Counted from the stretch's first letter, positions 13,318 through 25,460 are shown. The stretch: DNA of 64,000 nucleotides from Cunninghamia lanceolata (GCA_027924645.1 BSBN01001482.1:10310001-10374000); one strand, 5' to 3'. Notes: a model not told the origin generated them from the sequence alone. Numbers and translations are program-made.

Positions 13318-13334
13318 GCCCTAGATCCAACAAT

Positions 13335-13346
13335 TGGTATCAGAGC
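13335..13346 (+). other. Primer-binding site, initiator tRNA-Met type
   Basis: TGGTATCAGAGC begins two bases after the LTR end. It is the usual plant retrotransposon site complementary to the 3' end of initiator tRNA-Met, where minus-strand DNA synthesis begins. Confidence 0.92.
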
Positions 13347-13389
13347 CGAGTTCCTCTGACAAGAGCTTAACCGCTTGAGGAGATCCAGG

Positions 13390-16300
13390 ATGTCGTCATA
13401 CAAGAAGGATAGTCCGAAGTTTGATGGAACCAACTTCACTCTCTGGAAAGGTCGCATGAAGTGTCACTTGGAATGCATGGGAAAAGCATACCTGGGTATG
13501 ATTTCAAAACCATATGTACCTCCACAAGGTGGTCCGACTACTCTGAATGAAATCACAGAAGCTGAAAACAATCTGCGGACCAAGGAAGCTCTTCTAAGCG
13601 CATTGAATGACTCAGATCTCTCGAATGTCATTGACCTACCCACTGCATATGAGATCCTAACTAAACTGGAACTTCTGTATGAAGGAGATGAGTTTGTCAA
13701 AAGTGCAAGATTGCAAAGTCTGAAAGGGAAATTTGAAAGATTGAAAATGAGAGATGATGAAAACATCACTACCTTTATGCCAAGAGTAAATGAGCTGGTA
13801 TGTGGAATCAGAAATGCTGGTGGAACTTTAGATGAAAATGAGATTGTCTGCAAAATCCTAAGATCCCTTCCTGCTGCCTACAAAATCAAAGTTGCTGCCA
13901 TTGATGAATTCAGAGCCCACACAACTGTCACAAGAGAACAACTGGCTGGCAAACTAGCTGCATTTGAAATGACCGAGTTTGGAGATGATCCTCCCAAGAC
14001 TGAATCTGCTTTCAAAGCCAGTGCCTATGTGAAAGGCAAACAGAGATTTGATCCGGGTGAAAACTCATCAAGGAAAATGTCATGGTATGATCAAGCAAGA
14101 AGAGACATGGAAGAAGAAGAAGCAGAAACAACTCAACTTGAAGCCCTCATTGCAAAAAGACTGCCAAGAGGATCCGATAAGTATGAAGGAAAACTACCCT
14201 TTAAGTGTTTCAACTGCAATAAGATTGGTCATTTTGCCTCAAGATGTCCGGAGAGATCTGCAAGATCTAATACTCACAGACAAAGGTTTCAAAAGAATTG
14301 CTATTATGTTCATGAAGAAGATGACAATGAAGGAGTAACAGATGATGAATCAGAACCAGGAGGCAAATCCGGAAATGAGTGGGTGTTTATAGCCATCAAA
14401 GAAGAAGATCCCTTACTCTCTGAATCTGTCAATCACAAAGTTGTTGAAAAAGCCTTGGCTGCTCAAGTGGAAGAAAAGGATGATTGGGTTATTGACAGTG
14501 GATGTTCTCACCATATGACTGGTGACAAGAATAAGTTCTTAGACTTGGAAAGATATGAAGGAGGAATTATTTCCTTTGATGGTAAGAGCAAAACAGGAAA
14601 TGTACTGTATGTTGAAGGATTGAAGCACAATCTTCTCAGTGTTGGTCAGTTAGTGGACAAAGGCTATGATCTCCGGTTCAAGAATGGAAAATGCAGAATC
14701 TTTACAAGCTCCGGAACTGAAATTGCATCCGGTACTCAGACAAGAGGTAACATCTTTCATTTGGTTGGTTCAAATAAAAGTTGTTTGTTTGTTCAAATTG
14801 ATCAGAGTTGGTTATGGCATAGAAGAATGTGTCATGTAAATTTTGATAACATCATCAAAATAAGCAATACTCAGGCTGTGAGAGATCTTCCAAAGTTGAT
14901 AAAACCTACAAATAGTGTGTGTAAAGAATGTCAGTTAGGCAAACAAAGCAGAGTCTCTTTTAAAAGCAAAGATCAGTCTTCTACCGGATTATTGGAATTA
15001 GTACATACTGATCTATGTGGTCCAACAAGAATCAAGAGTCTGCAAGGTGATAGATATTTCATGTTGTTAATTGATGATCATTCCCGGATGATGTGGGTTA
15101 CCTTTCTAAAAGAAAAATCAGAAGCTTTTGAGAAGTTCAAAATCTTCAAAGCTATGGTGGAGAATCAAACCGGATTGAAACTAAAGTGTCTAAGGTCTGA
15201 TAGAGGTGGTGAATTTACATCTGGTGAATTCATTGACTTTTGTGAGAAACAGGGTATAAGGAGACAGTTGTCTGCTCCTAAGACTCCACAGCAGAATGGA
15301 GTAGTTGAGAGAAAGAACCGGACCATCCAGGAAGCTGCTAGGACAATGATGTTGGAAGCAAATGTTCCTCAAATGTTTTGGAAAGAAGCTATCAGCACTG
15401 CAGTCTACACTCTCAATCGAGTTCAAATCAGAAACAACACCGGTAAGACCCCCTATGAACTCTGGTTTGGCATCACTCCTACTGTGAAATATTTTAGAGT
15501 ATTTGGTAGCAAGTGTTATATTAAAAGAGATGAAGATCTAGGAAAGTTTGATGCTAGAAGTGATGAAGGAATTTTCTTGGGCTACTCCACTCAAAGCAAA
15601 GCATACCGGTGTTACAATAAGAGATTGAGGAAGATGATAGAAAGCACCAATGTGAAGGTTGATGAAGGAATTGAGAAGCCTTCAAGATTTTATGAGTTTG
15701 ATGAAGATGACCAAGACAGTGTTCAAGGACCTCAATCCTCTCCGGTGAGACAGAGTCAGCCTGATCCGGTAAATCAGGAAGAAGAGTTAGATTTGAATGA
15801 GGCTGATCAAGAAACAACAGTGCTGGATACTCCCAAAATTCCAAGGTATGTAAGACTGAATCACTCTGAAGATCAGATCATAGGTGACAGAAGCAAAGGT
15901 GTACAAACTAGAAGGAATATTGCTCAAGATCAGAATGAATGTTGTCTGATTTCAAAGATTGAACCTAAAACAATAAAGGAAGCCTGCAATGATGAAAACT
16001 GGACCAAAGCAATGGAAGATGAACTGATGCAAATTGAGAAAAATCATACTTGGGATCTTGTTCCCAGACCTAGAGACAGGAATGTAATTGGAACCAAGTG
16101 GGTCTTCCGGAACAAACTAAATGAAGCTGGTGAAGTAATCAGAAACAAAGCTAGATTGGTCTGTAAAGGCTACTCTCAAATAGAAGGAATTGACTTTGAA
16201 GAGACTTTTGCTCCGGTAGCAAGAATTGAAGCAGTCAGATTACTTCTTGCATTTGCTGCCTTCAAAGACTTCAAGGTATATCAGATGGATGTCAAGTCTG

Positions 16301-17496
16301 CCTTCCTAAATGGTGATCTGGAAGAAGAAGTCTACATTGAACAACCGGATGGATTTCAATTGTCTGATAATAATGATATGGTCTGCAAGTTGAAGAAAGC
16401 TTTGTATGGATTGAAGCAAGCCCCAAGAGCATGGTATGAAAGGTTGGATAAGCATCTTGTACAGATTGGATTCAACAAAGGTACTGCTGACAGTAACTTA
16501 TATTTCAAAATTGATCATGAAAACATTTTGATTGTTGAAGTGTTTGTGGATGATATCATTTTTGGAGGAAGAGATAGTATGTGCAAAACTTTTGCAAACC
16601 AGATGAAAAGTGAGTTTGAAATGTCTATGCTTGGTGAAATGAATTTCTTCTTGGGTCTGCAAATTACTCAAACAAAAGAAGGGATCTTCATCTCTTAGAC
16701 CAAATATGTGAAAGAATTGTTAAAGAAATTTGGTATGGAAGACTCAAAGCCTATGAACACTCCTATGGCAACCGGATGTAAGTTAAGCAAAGATGATGAT
16801 TCTCCAAAGGCAGATCAGACAAAGTATAGATCAATGATTGGTGGATTGTTGTATCTCACTCAAACTAGACCAGATATAATGCAGGCTGTTGGTCTTGTGG
16901 CAAGATTCCAGGCTGATCCTAGAGAATCTCATGTTATGGCAATCAAAAGAATTTTTAGATACTTGAAAGGAACAGTTGAGTATGGTCTATGGTATCCTAG
17001 AGATCCGGATTTCTCTCTTCATGCTTACACAGATGCAGATTGGGCAGGAGATGTGGATGACCGGAAGAGCACTAGTGGTGGAGCATTCTTTTTGGGGAAG
17101 AGATTGGTTTCTTGGCTAAGCAAGAAACAAGATGCAATATCTCTGTCTACAACTGAAGCAGAATACATTGCAGCAGCAGGTAGTTGCACTCAAATCTTAT
17201 GGATGAAGCAGATGCTAAGAGACATCAAAGTTGAATATGAGGAGCCTATCACAATTTTCTGTGATAATTCAAGTGCAATTAATATTTCCAAGAATCTGGT
17301 ATTGCATTCTAAGACTAAGCACATATCTATCAAATTTCACTTTTTGAGAGAACAAGTAAACAAGGAAGAAGTCAGATTGGAGTATGTTCCCTCCAAGGAT
17401 CAGATTGCAGATATCTTTACAAAACCTCTTCCCAAGGACTCTTTTGAATATCTCCGGGAGAAGTTAGGGGTCATGGCCCCTCCGGTGATGAACTAA
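13390..17496 (+). pseudogene. Copia gag-pol polyprotein with one in-frame stop
   Basis: One frame of 1369 codons runs from ATG 13390 to the stop at 17494, broken only by TAG at 16696-16698 (codon 1103). Domains in order: copia-type gag with the [14 protein letters not shown] motif near the start; CCHC zinc knuckle at residues 273-286; aspartic protease with DSGCS at 369; integrase with its HHCC zinc finger from His 477 and catalytic Asp 541, Asp 604 and Glu 640 (exact DD35E spacing); reverse transcriptase with FVDD at 1052-1055; RNase H with the TDADWAGD and TEAEYIAA motifs. The stop falls between the FVDD motif and RNase H, where relatives carry glutamine, so a single CAG-to-TAG change is likely. 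The annotated ATG is preferred to an upstream TTG at 13375. Every catalytic motif is intact, so the copy was functional very recently. Confidence 0.95.
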
Positions 17497-17811
17497 GATG
17501 CACTGATGTGCATCAGTCCGGTGGCTATCACAGTCATATCTTGTGATCCGGACTAATGGGGAGCTGCAACTAAGGGGGAGCAGCTGGTATGATTCTGATG
17601 CATGAGAATTACAAGTATGAGCCCTTTGCCATTGATGTCAAAGGGGGAGAGAAGACATGTGAAAAACAAGTGGTTGATGATCAAAGGGGGAGCAGCAAAG
17701 GAAGACATGTGAAGAGTTGTTGTTGATAGGGGGAGCTGTGACAGAAAAGAGAAGTTCTTGTCTTGATGGTTTTTCACATCATATGTTGCCATCAATGACA
17801 AAGGGGGAGAT
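17497..17811 (+). other. Region with five polypurine tracts before the 3' LTR
   Basis: AAGGGGGAG-type tracts occur at 17572-17580, 17641-17650, 17683-17692, 17728-17735 and 17800-17810. The last abuts the 3' LTR and would prime plus-strand DNA synthesis. GAAGACATGTGAA is repeated at 17651 and 17701. Multiple tracts in this place are a known Sirevirus trait. No extra ORF is present here. Confidence 0.85.
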
Positions 17812-19110
17812 TGTTGCAAGTATAAGGTGAGCCAGTGTTGTCATTGATGTCAACATACTCATACTGCATTGACAAGAAGGATTTGATGAGCTTTGTGCTG
17901 AGGATATTAAGAAAATTAGCCTCAGTCAGGAACAGTGAAGAACAGTGATGAGAAGAAGGTAAATGTACTGTATAGGTTGAGAACCGGAGGATGCGGATTA
18001 AAGGGTTAGTAGATATGAGTCTTGAGATGTTACAGTTAAGATTTCAGAGGTCCGTATGAAGATCGGAAGGAGTTGTGGCTGCCGGTATAGAACCGGGTCC
18101 GGCAAGTATCCGGAGGTGACAGAGGATCACAAAAAGGTCCGGTGAGGTCCAGAATTGTATTATCATAATCTGCGGATTGGAAGGAGTGTTTGAGATGTCC
18201 TTGTGATGTGTCATCCTGATTTGTGTGTGATTTGGAGGTCTGGAAGTACCTCTTGCATTATGACAGTGGCGACAGACTGTGTTCTTGAAGTTCCGTATGA
18301 GGAAGACAAGAGATCCCAGTAAGCAGAGGAAGTGCGGATGTATCCGGACATTCAGACAGGCTTGTGAAGGTTCTTGGATCATGTTTAGGTTGTGTTGTTG
18401 GTCCGCATTGATGGTAGAGCCCGGAATTGAAGTTATTCTTCCGGATGAAGTTCTTGCTTTGTGTAGCCGACCGGATGAGATGTTCATTCTGTGAATGTTC
18501 TTGTGATGGCCGACCGGATGTGTTATTCATCTTGCGGATACTCCTATGGTTGTTTGCCGACTTAGATGCTTGTTCCTAAGTCGATGTCTTGTATAAATAA
18601 TGATTTGTGAGTTCATTTCAGAGTGTTGTGGGGTGAGGATGAGAATGATATAGCGAAGAAACGTGCGAAAGGCAGAGCAGAGATTGTTGGGCTTAATTGG
18701 AACTGATCCGGACATGGTAGAGATGTCATTCTCCAGTTCAAGACTGTGATTTTCATCACTTTGTAGACAGTGTGTCTCCTTGTAGGCAGTGGGCCTCTTT
18801 GTGAGCAGTGTGCTCGGGCAGTGAGCCCTTATTGGCATGTGCCATTCATTTTTTCTTTATTCTTCTAACAGAGAATAATTCTTGGGTTAATCACCCCGTG
18901 GTTTTTCCCTTAACCGGGTTTTCCACGTCAAAATCTTGGTGTTCAATGTGTTGATGCTTATCTGCTCTTATGTTTATGTATTATGCTTCCATGGATGATT
19001 ATTTGATGTGCTGCTAACTAACAACAGTGAGTTAAGTGTTTGAATAACAAGAAGTTTTATACAACTGATTCACCCCCCCCCCCTCTCAGTTGTATGCCCT
19101 AGATCCAACA
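17812..19110 (+). repeat. Copia element 3' LTR
   Basis: It is near-identical to 12037-13332. Two CCGG sites of the 5' copy read CCAG and CTGG here and one CpG reads TG, so most differences are transitions, several at methylatable cytosines. It is followed by GTTCG, the second target-site copy. Confidence 0.95.
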
Positions 19111-19115
19111 GTTCG

Positions 19116-19433
19116 TATGAATGTATTCATGTATTTGAATGTACCAAAATAGATTCTGTGCATTCTATCCTATTACTGTATAAATTTATCGCATTCATGA
19201 CATGGTTATGTATGAATGTTAGTCTGTCTTAAGCATTTTCTAGTTAAAAGTGCATTTGGATAGTTGAATAGATTTAATTCATTGAAAATCTTAAAGGGAG
19301 CTGTACCTAAATTCAAAGGGGAACTAATTTAAAAGGTTCACCCATTTGTTGCTTAACTCATTTGTTCTTAAAAAGAGGGGTATGGAGTCAGAATAAAATA
19401 TTTTTAGAATAAGGAAAAATCTATTAACCAACA
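19116..19433 (+). other. Distal tail of the unclassified element
   Basis: Sequence beyond the copia insertion up to the right end (...ATTAACCAACA). It contains AAAGGGAGC at about 19291 and CAAAGGGGAAC just after it, which resemble polypurine tracts, but no LTR follows. No coding potential seen. Confidence 0.55.
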
Positions 19434-19438
19434 ATAGG

Positions 19439-19580
19439 TAACTGTAGGATTGCGATTAATTCAAGTTGAGTTGGGGTGGGTGAACTTATTACTTGCATTG
19501 ATACAATGCTAATTATATTCAAATCCTTTGGCTAAGGTAATGCATGTGCCTCAAGTGCATTGATAGTTCACTGTGACTGG
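19439..19580 (+). repeat. Ty3 element 5' LTR, piece 2 of 4
   Basis: It resumes the host LTR with TAACTGTAGGAT, matching about 50390-50530 of the 3' LTR, and ends at ACTGG, the target site of the next insertion. Confidence 0.9.
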
Positions 19581-20515
19581 TGAAAGGAAGCTAGGTGTGC
19601 GGAAATCGCTTCCTACACTAATCTAATGAGAAGAGATGTATGCAAATTCAACTTTAATTCTTCCAACTATATCAACATAGAACATCTAACAAATATATTG
19701 CAGCAATACACATACACACAGAAAGTAGATAGAAGAGAGAGAGACAAGATATACATGGGGAAAACCCTTACGGGTGAAAAACCCCACACTCCAAAACATA
19801 GCTCAAATGTATTACAGTAAACACTAATAGATTACAATATAGTTTCAAAGCCAGTGCTCTTTCAGGAGTCTTTGAATGTTGAATCTGGAGATAATCTGGC
19901 AACATAATAGTATTTGTACCAAAGTTATCTATCTCCCATCCAAGCACTTGTTTATATAGACTTTACAAGACAAATATGGAACTTTCTATAGATGGGCATC
20001 CATCTTGGACTCATGCCCAAAAAACCCATGCCTAAGGACACTTTTCCAACATCCCATCCCAAAGTAAGCGCCTAGTCCCAAGATAGGTTATGACAGATGC
20101 TCTTATGCACCTTACAACTGTCATAGAATCTGTCATAACTAATAGCAATTACAGCTGTAAGAGAATCTATCATACACTGACTAAAAATATCATATTCCTC
20201 TTACAACATGTCATAACCTCCCTTGACTGCTCAAAGATACCTTTCTCTCATGCAAAGATACTCTGTCATTAATTAAAAGTCCTTTGAGGTTTCAGGGGTG
20301 TTTCCCTCGAGCCCCCATGAAGGCGTTGCCCCTCGACCTTGCCTTGGGGGCACTACCCCCAAACCCCCATTAATTATTCAAGGGAGAAACCACGACTGCC
20401 AAAATCACCAAAATTTATCTTGCTGCATATACACAAGGTGCTGACTATGCAACATGGGATAAATAAATACAACATTAAGAATTTGCAAAGGTTGAGACAC
20501 CTTAATTCCCAACAA
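19581..20515 (-). mobile_element. Solo LTR, 935 bp, reverse orientation
   Basis: TG...CA termini (TGAAAGGAAGC to TTCCCAACA) lie between ACTGG (19576-19580) and ACTAG (20516-20520), a target duplication with one mismatch. The 3' LTR of the host element shows the empty site at about 50525-50535. Read on the minus strand it begins TGTTGGGAATTAAGG, with a TATA box (TATATAAA) at 19951-19958, so the LTR points leftward. A GC-rich block at 20300-20370 (runs of C and G) stands out. No internal region remains. The small plus-strand frames here are not genes. Confidence 0.85.
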
Positions 20516-20520
20516 CTAGA

Positions 20521-20691
20521 TGGCGTAGCTTGTGGAGTGGTCACGCTTGACTAGAGGGTATCTAGGGGATTGCATGATAAAAGGTTACACAGGTCACAAC
20601 ACCAGTACTTAGATGGTAGACACCATTGGTTATCCTAAGTCTATCCTCTTTGAGTAGGGAAGGGCCACTTCCAGATAGGAAGGAGTATGGG
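20521..20691 (+). repeat. Ty3 element 5' LTR, piece 3 of 4
   Basis: It matches about 50530-50700 of the 3' LTR (AGAGGGTATCTAGGGG, AGGGCCACTTC). It ends with ATGGG (20687-20691), the left target copy of the 20-kb insertion. Confidence 0.9.
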
Positions 20692-23600
20692 TGTTACATC
20701 CCTATTTTCTAACTTGCTATACTTTTACTTTTTACTTGGGCATAAGTAAATTTGTTGAGATGTTATAGACTTATGACAGGATATGACATGGAATTATATT
20801 GAGTATCAATTATGAAATCATGGAAATGATTATGTTATGGTCAATCTAATAATTGTGTTATGGGATTTGATTTACGAGTTGAATTTATTGAATAATGATG
20901 CACTGATCTCTTATTGTTTGATGGCAAGTGAAAACAGGATTACAGGTTATCGACTCTCAGAGAAGAGAGAGAGAGAGTATCTTTCGAGAAGAGAGAGATA
21001 GACCTTGGATTACGAGTGGTCAATTTGCCAAACAAGTCTAGTGTTAAACGATAATGTGAACCAATGAGTCGTATGAGGTAAGTCTTATCTTGCCAGTTTT
21101 CTTTCGAATCTAAATCGACAGGTAGTCGATATCCTGATTATCATTTAGTCAAGTTGAGGAGAGTCGACATAGTCAGTTGCGAAGTAAACAACGTCATTGA
21201 CGTGGAATGGTTGTTTTTATCTTCTTGAGTCACTTGAGGTTTTATTGTCACCTCTTAAATGTCGAGACGTTGCCATCAAGATAGATGACTCTAATATTGC
21301 CGACGTTTAAACATCAACAGATGAACTTATTTGTGGCAGATTTGTGGATCACGTCTCGTAGTTGAAAGATGCGAGAAGTCATTTTGTGCGTCAAACGATT
21401 TAGAAAACTTGTGTTGCGTTACGCCCAATCTGTCGTGATTGTCGTAAAACGCTTTGAGCATTCGTTGTAGACTCTTTTCTTTGCGAAGTTCGACAGACGT
21501 CGAATTAGAACCATGGCCTGTTATAACTTGTTCTGTCGTAATATATGGGGGAATATGCCAAAATTGCTTAAGTTATATTTAAGTGACCGTGAGGTATTTA
21601 TTCCTTCTAGTTGGTCGTCGATATCGATCTGGGGTTGTAGAGGGACACATAATAATTCTTTTTATGATGTCTTTTCATTCGAATAACTCTTTTAATTTTC
21701 TAGTCTTAGACCACCAATTATCGCTATCGATCAAACTATTTTTCTAAGGTGGCAATCGTCGATACTCACGATGGGTTTAGAGTATGGGGGGATGTTTTAA
21801 TTATTTAAAACTACCACCTCGTAAGTTTTGAGCCCCATATTTGTGTGTTATGTCGGATCCAATGGTATGGTGGTCCTAATATCTTGTATCATGGACGGGG
21901 TTGTTAAGCCTACCAACTACCATGTCGTCAAATAAGGGAAACTCCACTTTGTATAGGGGTCGCTGAAGGCTAGGAAGCTGAGAGCATGCAGATAACGGAT
22001 CACCTTCTGTTTAGGCATGGGACGACAGAGTAAATGCTGTTAAAAGAAAGTGTAATGGTGAGTTATAGCTTATACTCCATCACCGTGGGCATCGGAGGAG
22101 AAGTTTTGATGTTATTAGAAGCTTGAGGGCGGCAGAAAAAGAGGAGTCTTCTTCTTCGCTGAGTTTGGTGGGAGTATGTCGTTGAGAATTTATTGGAACC
22201 ATGAGATAAATGCCTTTGACTCCTTCATCATCGTGCGGGGAGGCAGTAATGATGCGGGGGGTTTTAGATATGGAAAAACGGCGAGTTAAGGGGGAGGCAT
22301 TCCATCGTCATGAGGAGGAGTATTTTCTGTTGCTTGGAACGGGAACGGGATTACAAGAAAAACGCTGTTTGATGCATGCAAGAAAAAGGAGGGAGAGCTT
22401 TGTTCTAGAGAAAAGGGAGGATCGGTGAAAGAAAGAAACGTGGTGGTGGCGGTGAGAAACAACCAACATTTTATTTATGGAGAAGAGCTTTCATTCTGGC
22501 GGGGGGGAAGAGAGTCTGGAAGGATTAGGTTTCGGTGGTTGAGAAGATAGAAGAGTGGTAATCGTCCATTGAAATGGGACTCAGATTTGGGACAAGACGG
22601 GCCTTCGTCTCATTCACGTCGCACGGGTCGTTCAAGTCTCGGCAACCCAAAATTTTGGAGTTTATGTCTAGTAAACGTGGGTAGGAACGGCGAAAGAAGA
22701 AAAGGAGATTATCTCTTTCATCGGGGTAGGGATAGGATTACGAATGGGATTATTGCATTGAAATGGGGATTGTTTTTATTCTTGGTTTTTGAACTCTCTT
22801 TCGAGATGTAGACTCCTCGGGTGGTGCTTATATGCAAGGTATTGCGGTGATTTTGAGTAGCACTGAAACAAGGATAACACTGTTGCACTTAGCAAAGGAA
22901 GAGGCTATAAGCTGTGAGCTATCTATGGCAAGAACAAATGTAGTAAGAGGAATACATAAACCGTATAACAGGTTCCTTTCCTTAATTCAATAATTTTGCT
23001 TTGTGTATGGTGCGTGTTTCTATCTCCATGTTTTTTTCCGAGGTTTTGAATTGCTCTTGTGTGCACAAAGGCCGATGTCCTATTTAAAATGACCGAATCT
23101 TTTATAGAAATAAAATGCTATGACAACTTGGAATATTAAATTCCTCTATGATAAGAGTCGTGCTTTGAAGAAATCATCATTCTAGTTATTTTGGAAGGAT
23201 GGTTTAGTCTGGTTTTTCATTAGCATAGTAGGACATCATAGTCATTGTTATGTGAAGATTAGACTAAGACTTCCTTATGGAGCAAAATATCATAGTAGAT
23301 CTACACGTGTAGAGTTGTTAAATCCTAAGTCATATTTATCACTAGACCGATATAGTTGTCTAGTCACCTATGTTTTGGAGATAGTATGTCATGAACACTT
23401 AGAAAGGTTATCCATTTTATAACTTGCTATCATGCAAAAAGGCACTCGGTTATGAAAGAGTTAAATATGAGAGTCCTCATGATGAAAGAAAGTTGATTAG
23501 GTCTATTATATAATAAAGCCGTATACATGTCTTTGTATTATCTTGTGTCATGGGTTGCACTGGGGAAAGTCATAAAGTACTATGTAAACTTTTATGTGCT

Positions 23601-25446
23601 GTCTCTTTTATATCGTATGATTTTTATAGAACATAATATGTAGAAAGTTGAATGTTTTTGGATATCTATGGTGTTAGTATTCCTATTTTTAAGAACACTC
23701 AAGTTCTAGATAATAGCTTCATCATTAGAAGTAAATTATGTCTCTAATGATAGTAGGAGGAGCGATGATTTCTCCATACCAGGATTAGACTAGAGCACTT
23801 GTATGTTTAGTTTTGGCATAACTTATAGATTTCAAAGGAGAGAAACTTGACATGAATGATAGTTGGATAGCAACTAAAATTAGGATTGTATTCCATCGTG
23901 TTGGGGAAAAGGATAATAAAACCCTAGTTCAACCCAAGAAGGTTAAAGATCATTTGACAACATGGTTATAACCCATATTACTTAGTTTGTATGGCTGGAC
24001 ACTGAGAGGTCGAGAACCCTAAATATTATATGCTCATTGAAAAGAGATTTATCTCTAGTTGATAATGTTTAACCTTAGGTAGGGAAACCTAATCGTTTGT
24101 TTTCAAGTCAACTTGTGGAATGAGTCTAAAGCTTCATGTTTTGCAAGCGTGCGGGAGGTACCATTAATGATTAGTAGAGCATTAAATTCAATATACCTTT
24201 TGGTCACAACTTCTCTTACACTATTACTTGTCGACAAGGGGTGAATCTCAAATGTTGTAAAGATGCAAAGAGAGATACCTAAGAATGGATAGTCAATCCA
24301 TAATGAATAATTGAGCAACGACAGTGTCTTGTGAATTCACCTAAGTTAGAAAGACTAGGTTTGAGTTAGGCAAAACTCATAACTTGAATCTAAATTTAAC
24401 CTAGATATGGAAATTATTATATTAAGACATTGAGATCATTATTTAGATCATGAATGAAGGGTCAAATGCCCTGACTATGCGTAATTATTCTTACTTGCAA
24501 GAAAGGATTTAGATTTCTAGACTATAATGCTTAACCTAGTTTAAGGTTATCATCTTAGTCGTAATTAATCTATCTATATTTATTATGAGACAATAAGTCG
24601 TGAACCTCAGGTATTGCAAGGATGCAATGAGAGTCCTTGTAAAGAAAGAAAATTGGATAGGTCTATGGATTATAGACAATGAAAGAAAACATGTATGAGT
24701 CGGGAAGACTAAATTATTGAAAACACCATGACTTCATAGTTAAATGTAGTTGACCAAGTCGAGCTGTAGGAATATGATAGTATCCAAGTCGAGTTGGAGT
24801 GGGTGAACAATATGACATCGTTCATTGCGAACGTCAATTTATAAAGAAAACTATGGCCATAGTAATGCATATGTCTCCGCATGCATTGTCGGTTCACTGT
24901 ATCTGGATTGCACATCCTATCAGGAATCATACTTAGCTAGAGGGTATCTAGGGTTGTATGATAGATAGAGTTGTGTAAGATACAACACTATGTACTCGGA
25001 AAGGCAAATTACCACTGGTCTCCTTGGTCTATACTTCTCGTGAAGGGAAGGGCCACTTCCGGTTAGGAAGGAGTGTGGGAGACCGACGGTCTATGGTTGG
25101 AGGTAAATCACTGGAAAGATACTCTCTCTCTCTAGCAGAAGACATGCCAAGGCTTGCGATAAAGATGTCAGATTTCCAGATGCAGTATATCTTTGAGACT
25201 TGTGTTGATTGAGACTAAGTAAAATACTATCTGATTCAGGTATTTATAATAGATTTATTTTTGTAAACATTGTACTTGAGAAAGTCAATATGATTTATTG
25301 AATTTGTAATGAGATATCTTGTATTGTAGTTACTCGACTTTATGTTGAATAAAAGAAAAATTTTCTCTGTCTCATTTTTACCTTGTAAAGTTACTTTAAG
25401 GTGAAATCTTTGGTTTTTACTATGTTTCTAGAACGTGGATGTTACA
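20692..25446 (+). repeat. Tandem element LTR 1
   Basis: 4755 bp. By eye it differs from LTR 3 at about 8 of the first 330 positions. LTRs 2 and 3 share many states that LTR 1 lacks. It contains GA microsatellite runs near 20963-20995. Frames open in all three LTRs (22210-22428 and 22569-22811 here) have no recognisable domain. Confidence 0.93.
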
Positions 25447-25448
25447 TA

Positions 25449-25460
25449 TCGTATCAAAGC
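25449..25460 (+). other. Decayed primer-binding site, internal copy 1
   Basis: TCGTATCAAAGC differs at two bases from the plant initiator tRNA-Met site that internal copy 2 still carries. Confidence 0.8.

Larger units (their letters stand above)
12037..13332 (+). repeat. Copia element 5' LTR
   Basis: It begins TGTTGCAAGT and ends GATCCAACA. It holds about 15 CCGG sites, several times what base composition predicts, in words such as TCCGGA and ACCGGA. A TATA box lies at 12817-12824 and a C-looped hairpin at 13284-13317. Open frames on both strands (for example 12269-12712 minus) recur exactly in the 3' LTR and are not genes. Confidence 0.96.
12037..19110 (+). mobile_element. Young Ty1/copia element, Sirevirus-like, 7074 bp
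   Basis: Complete structure: 5' LTR 12037-13332, primer-binding site 13335-13346, gag-pol 13390-17496, several polypurine tracts and 3' LTR 17812-19110. The flanks are GTTCA (12032-12036) and GTTCG (19111-19115), one mismatch. The LTRs (1296 and 1299 bp) differ at about 9 positions plus the length of one C run, roughly 0.7%, which makes this the youngest layer with a dated LTR pair. Integrase precedes reverse transcriptase, which defines copia. Repeated polypurine tracts before the 3' LTR and a CCGG-rich LTR are features described for Sireviruses (SIRE/Maximus lineage); that assignment is an inference. Confidence 0.96.
7240..19433 (+). mobile_element. Unclassified 5.1 kb element without LTRs, split by a copia insertion
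   Basis: It is bounded by ATAGG on both sides (7235-7239 and 19434-19438), and the empty site is visible in the 3' LTR of the host element. The ends read TGTTACCTATTG and ATTAACCAACA, so it has the TG...CA ends and 5-bp duplication typical of integrase-made insertions. Yet I find no copy of either end inside it and hence no LTR pair. Without the 7074-bp copia element and its 5-bp duplication it is 5115 bp: a 5' region with GGTTCAA palindromes, a broken gene for an unknown protein of about 1060 codons (8412-11601) and a roughly 750-bp tail (11602-12036 plus 19116-19433). I cannot assign a class. A non-autonomous retroelement or a DNA transposon with degenerate ends both remain possible. Confidence 0.75.

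Noticed and set aside
13375..13389. TTG start upstream of the copia polyprotein
   Set aside because: ATG 13390 directly precedes the conserved gag start. The TTG only extends the frame by five codons.
7240..19433. Terminal inverted repeats or short LTRs for the unclassified element
   Set aside because: Left TGTTACCTATT and right (reverse) TGTTGGTTAAT agree only in the first bases, and the possible 3' LTR start at about 19298 (TGTACCTAAATT) shows no continued match. Neither was strong enough to claim.
22210..22811. Frames of 72 and 80 codons kept open in all three long LTRs (also near 29948-30549 and 37688-38286)
   Set aside because: The copies share a recent origin, so open frames are expected by descent. 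There is no domain, and GC-rich patches lengthen chance frames.
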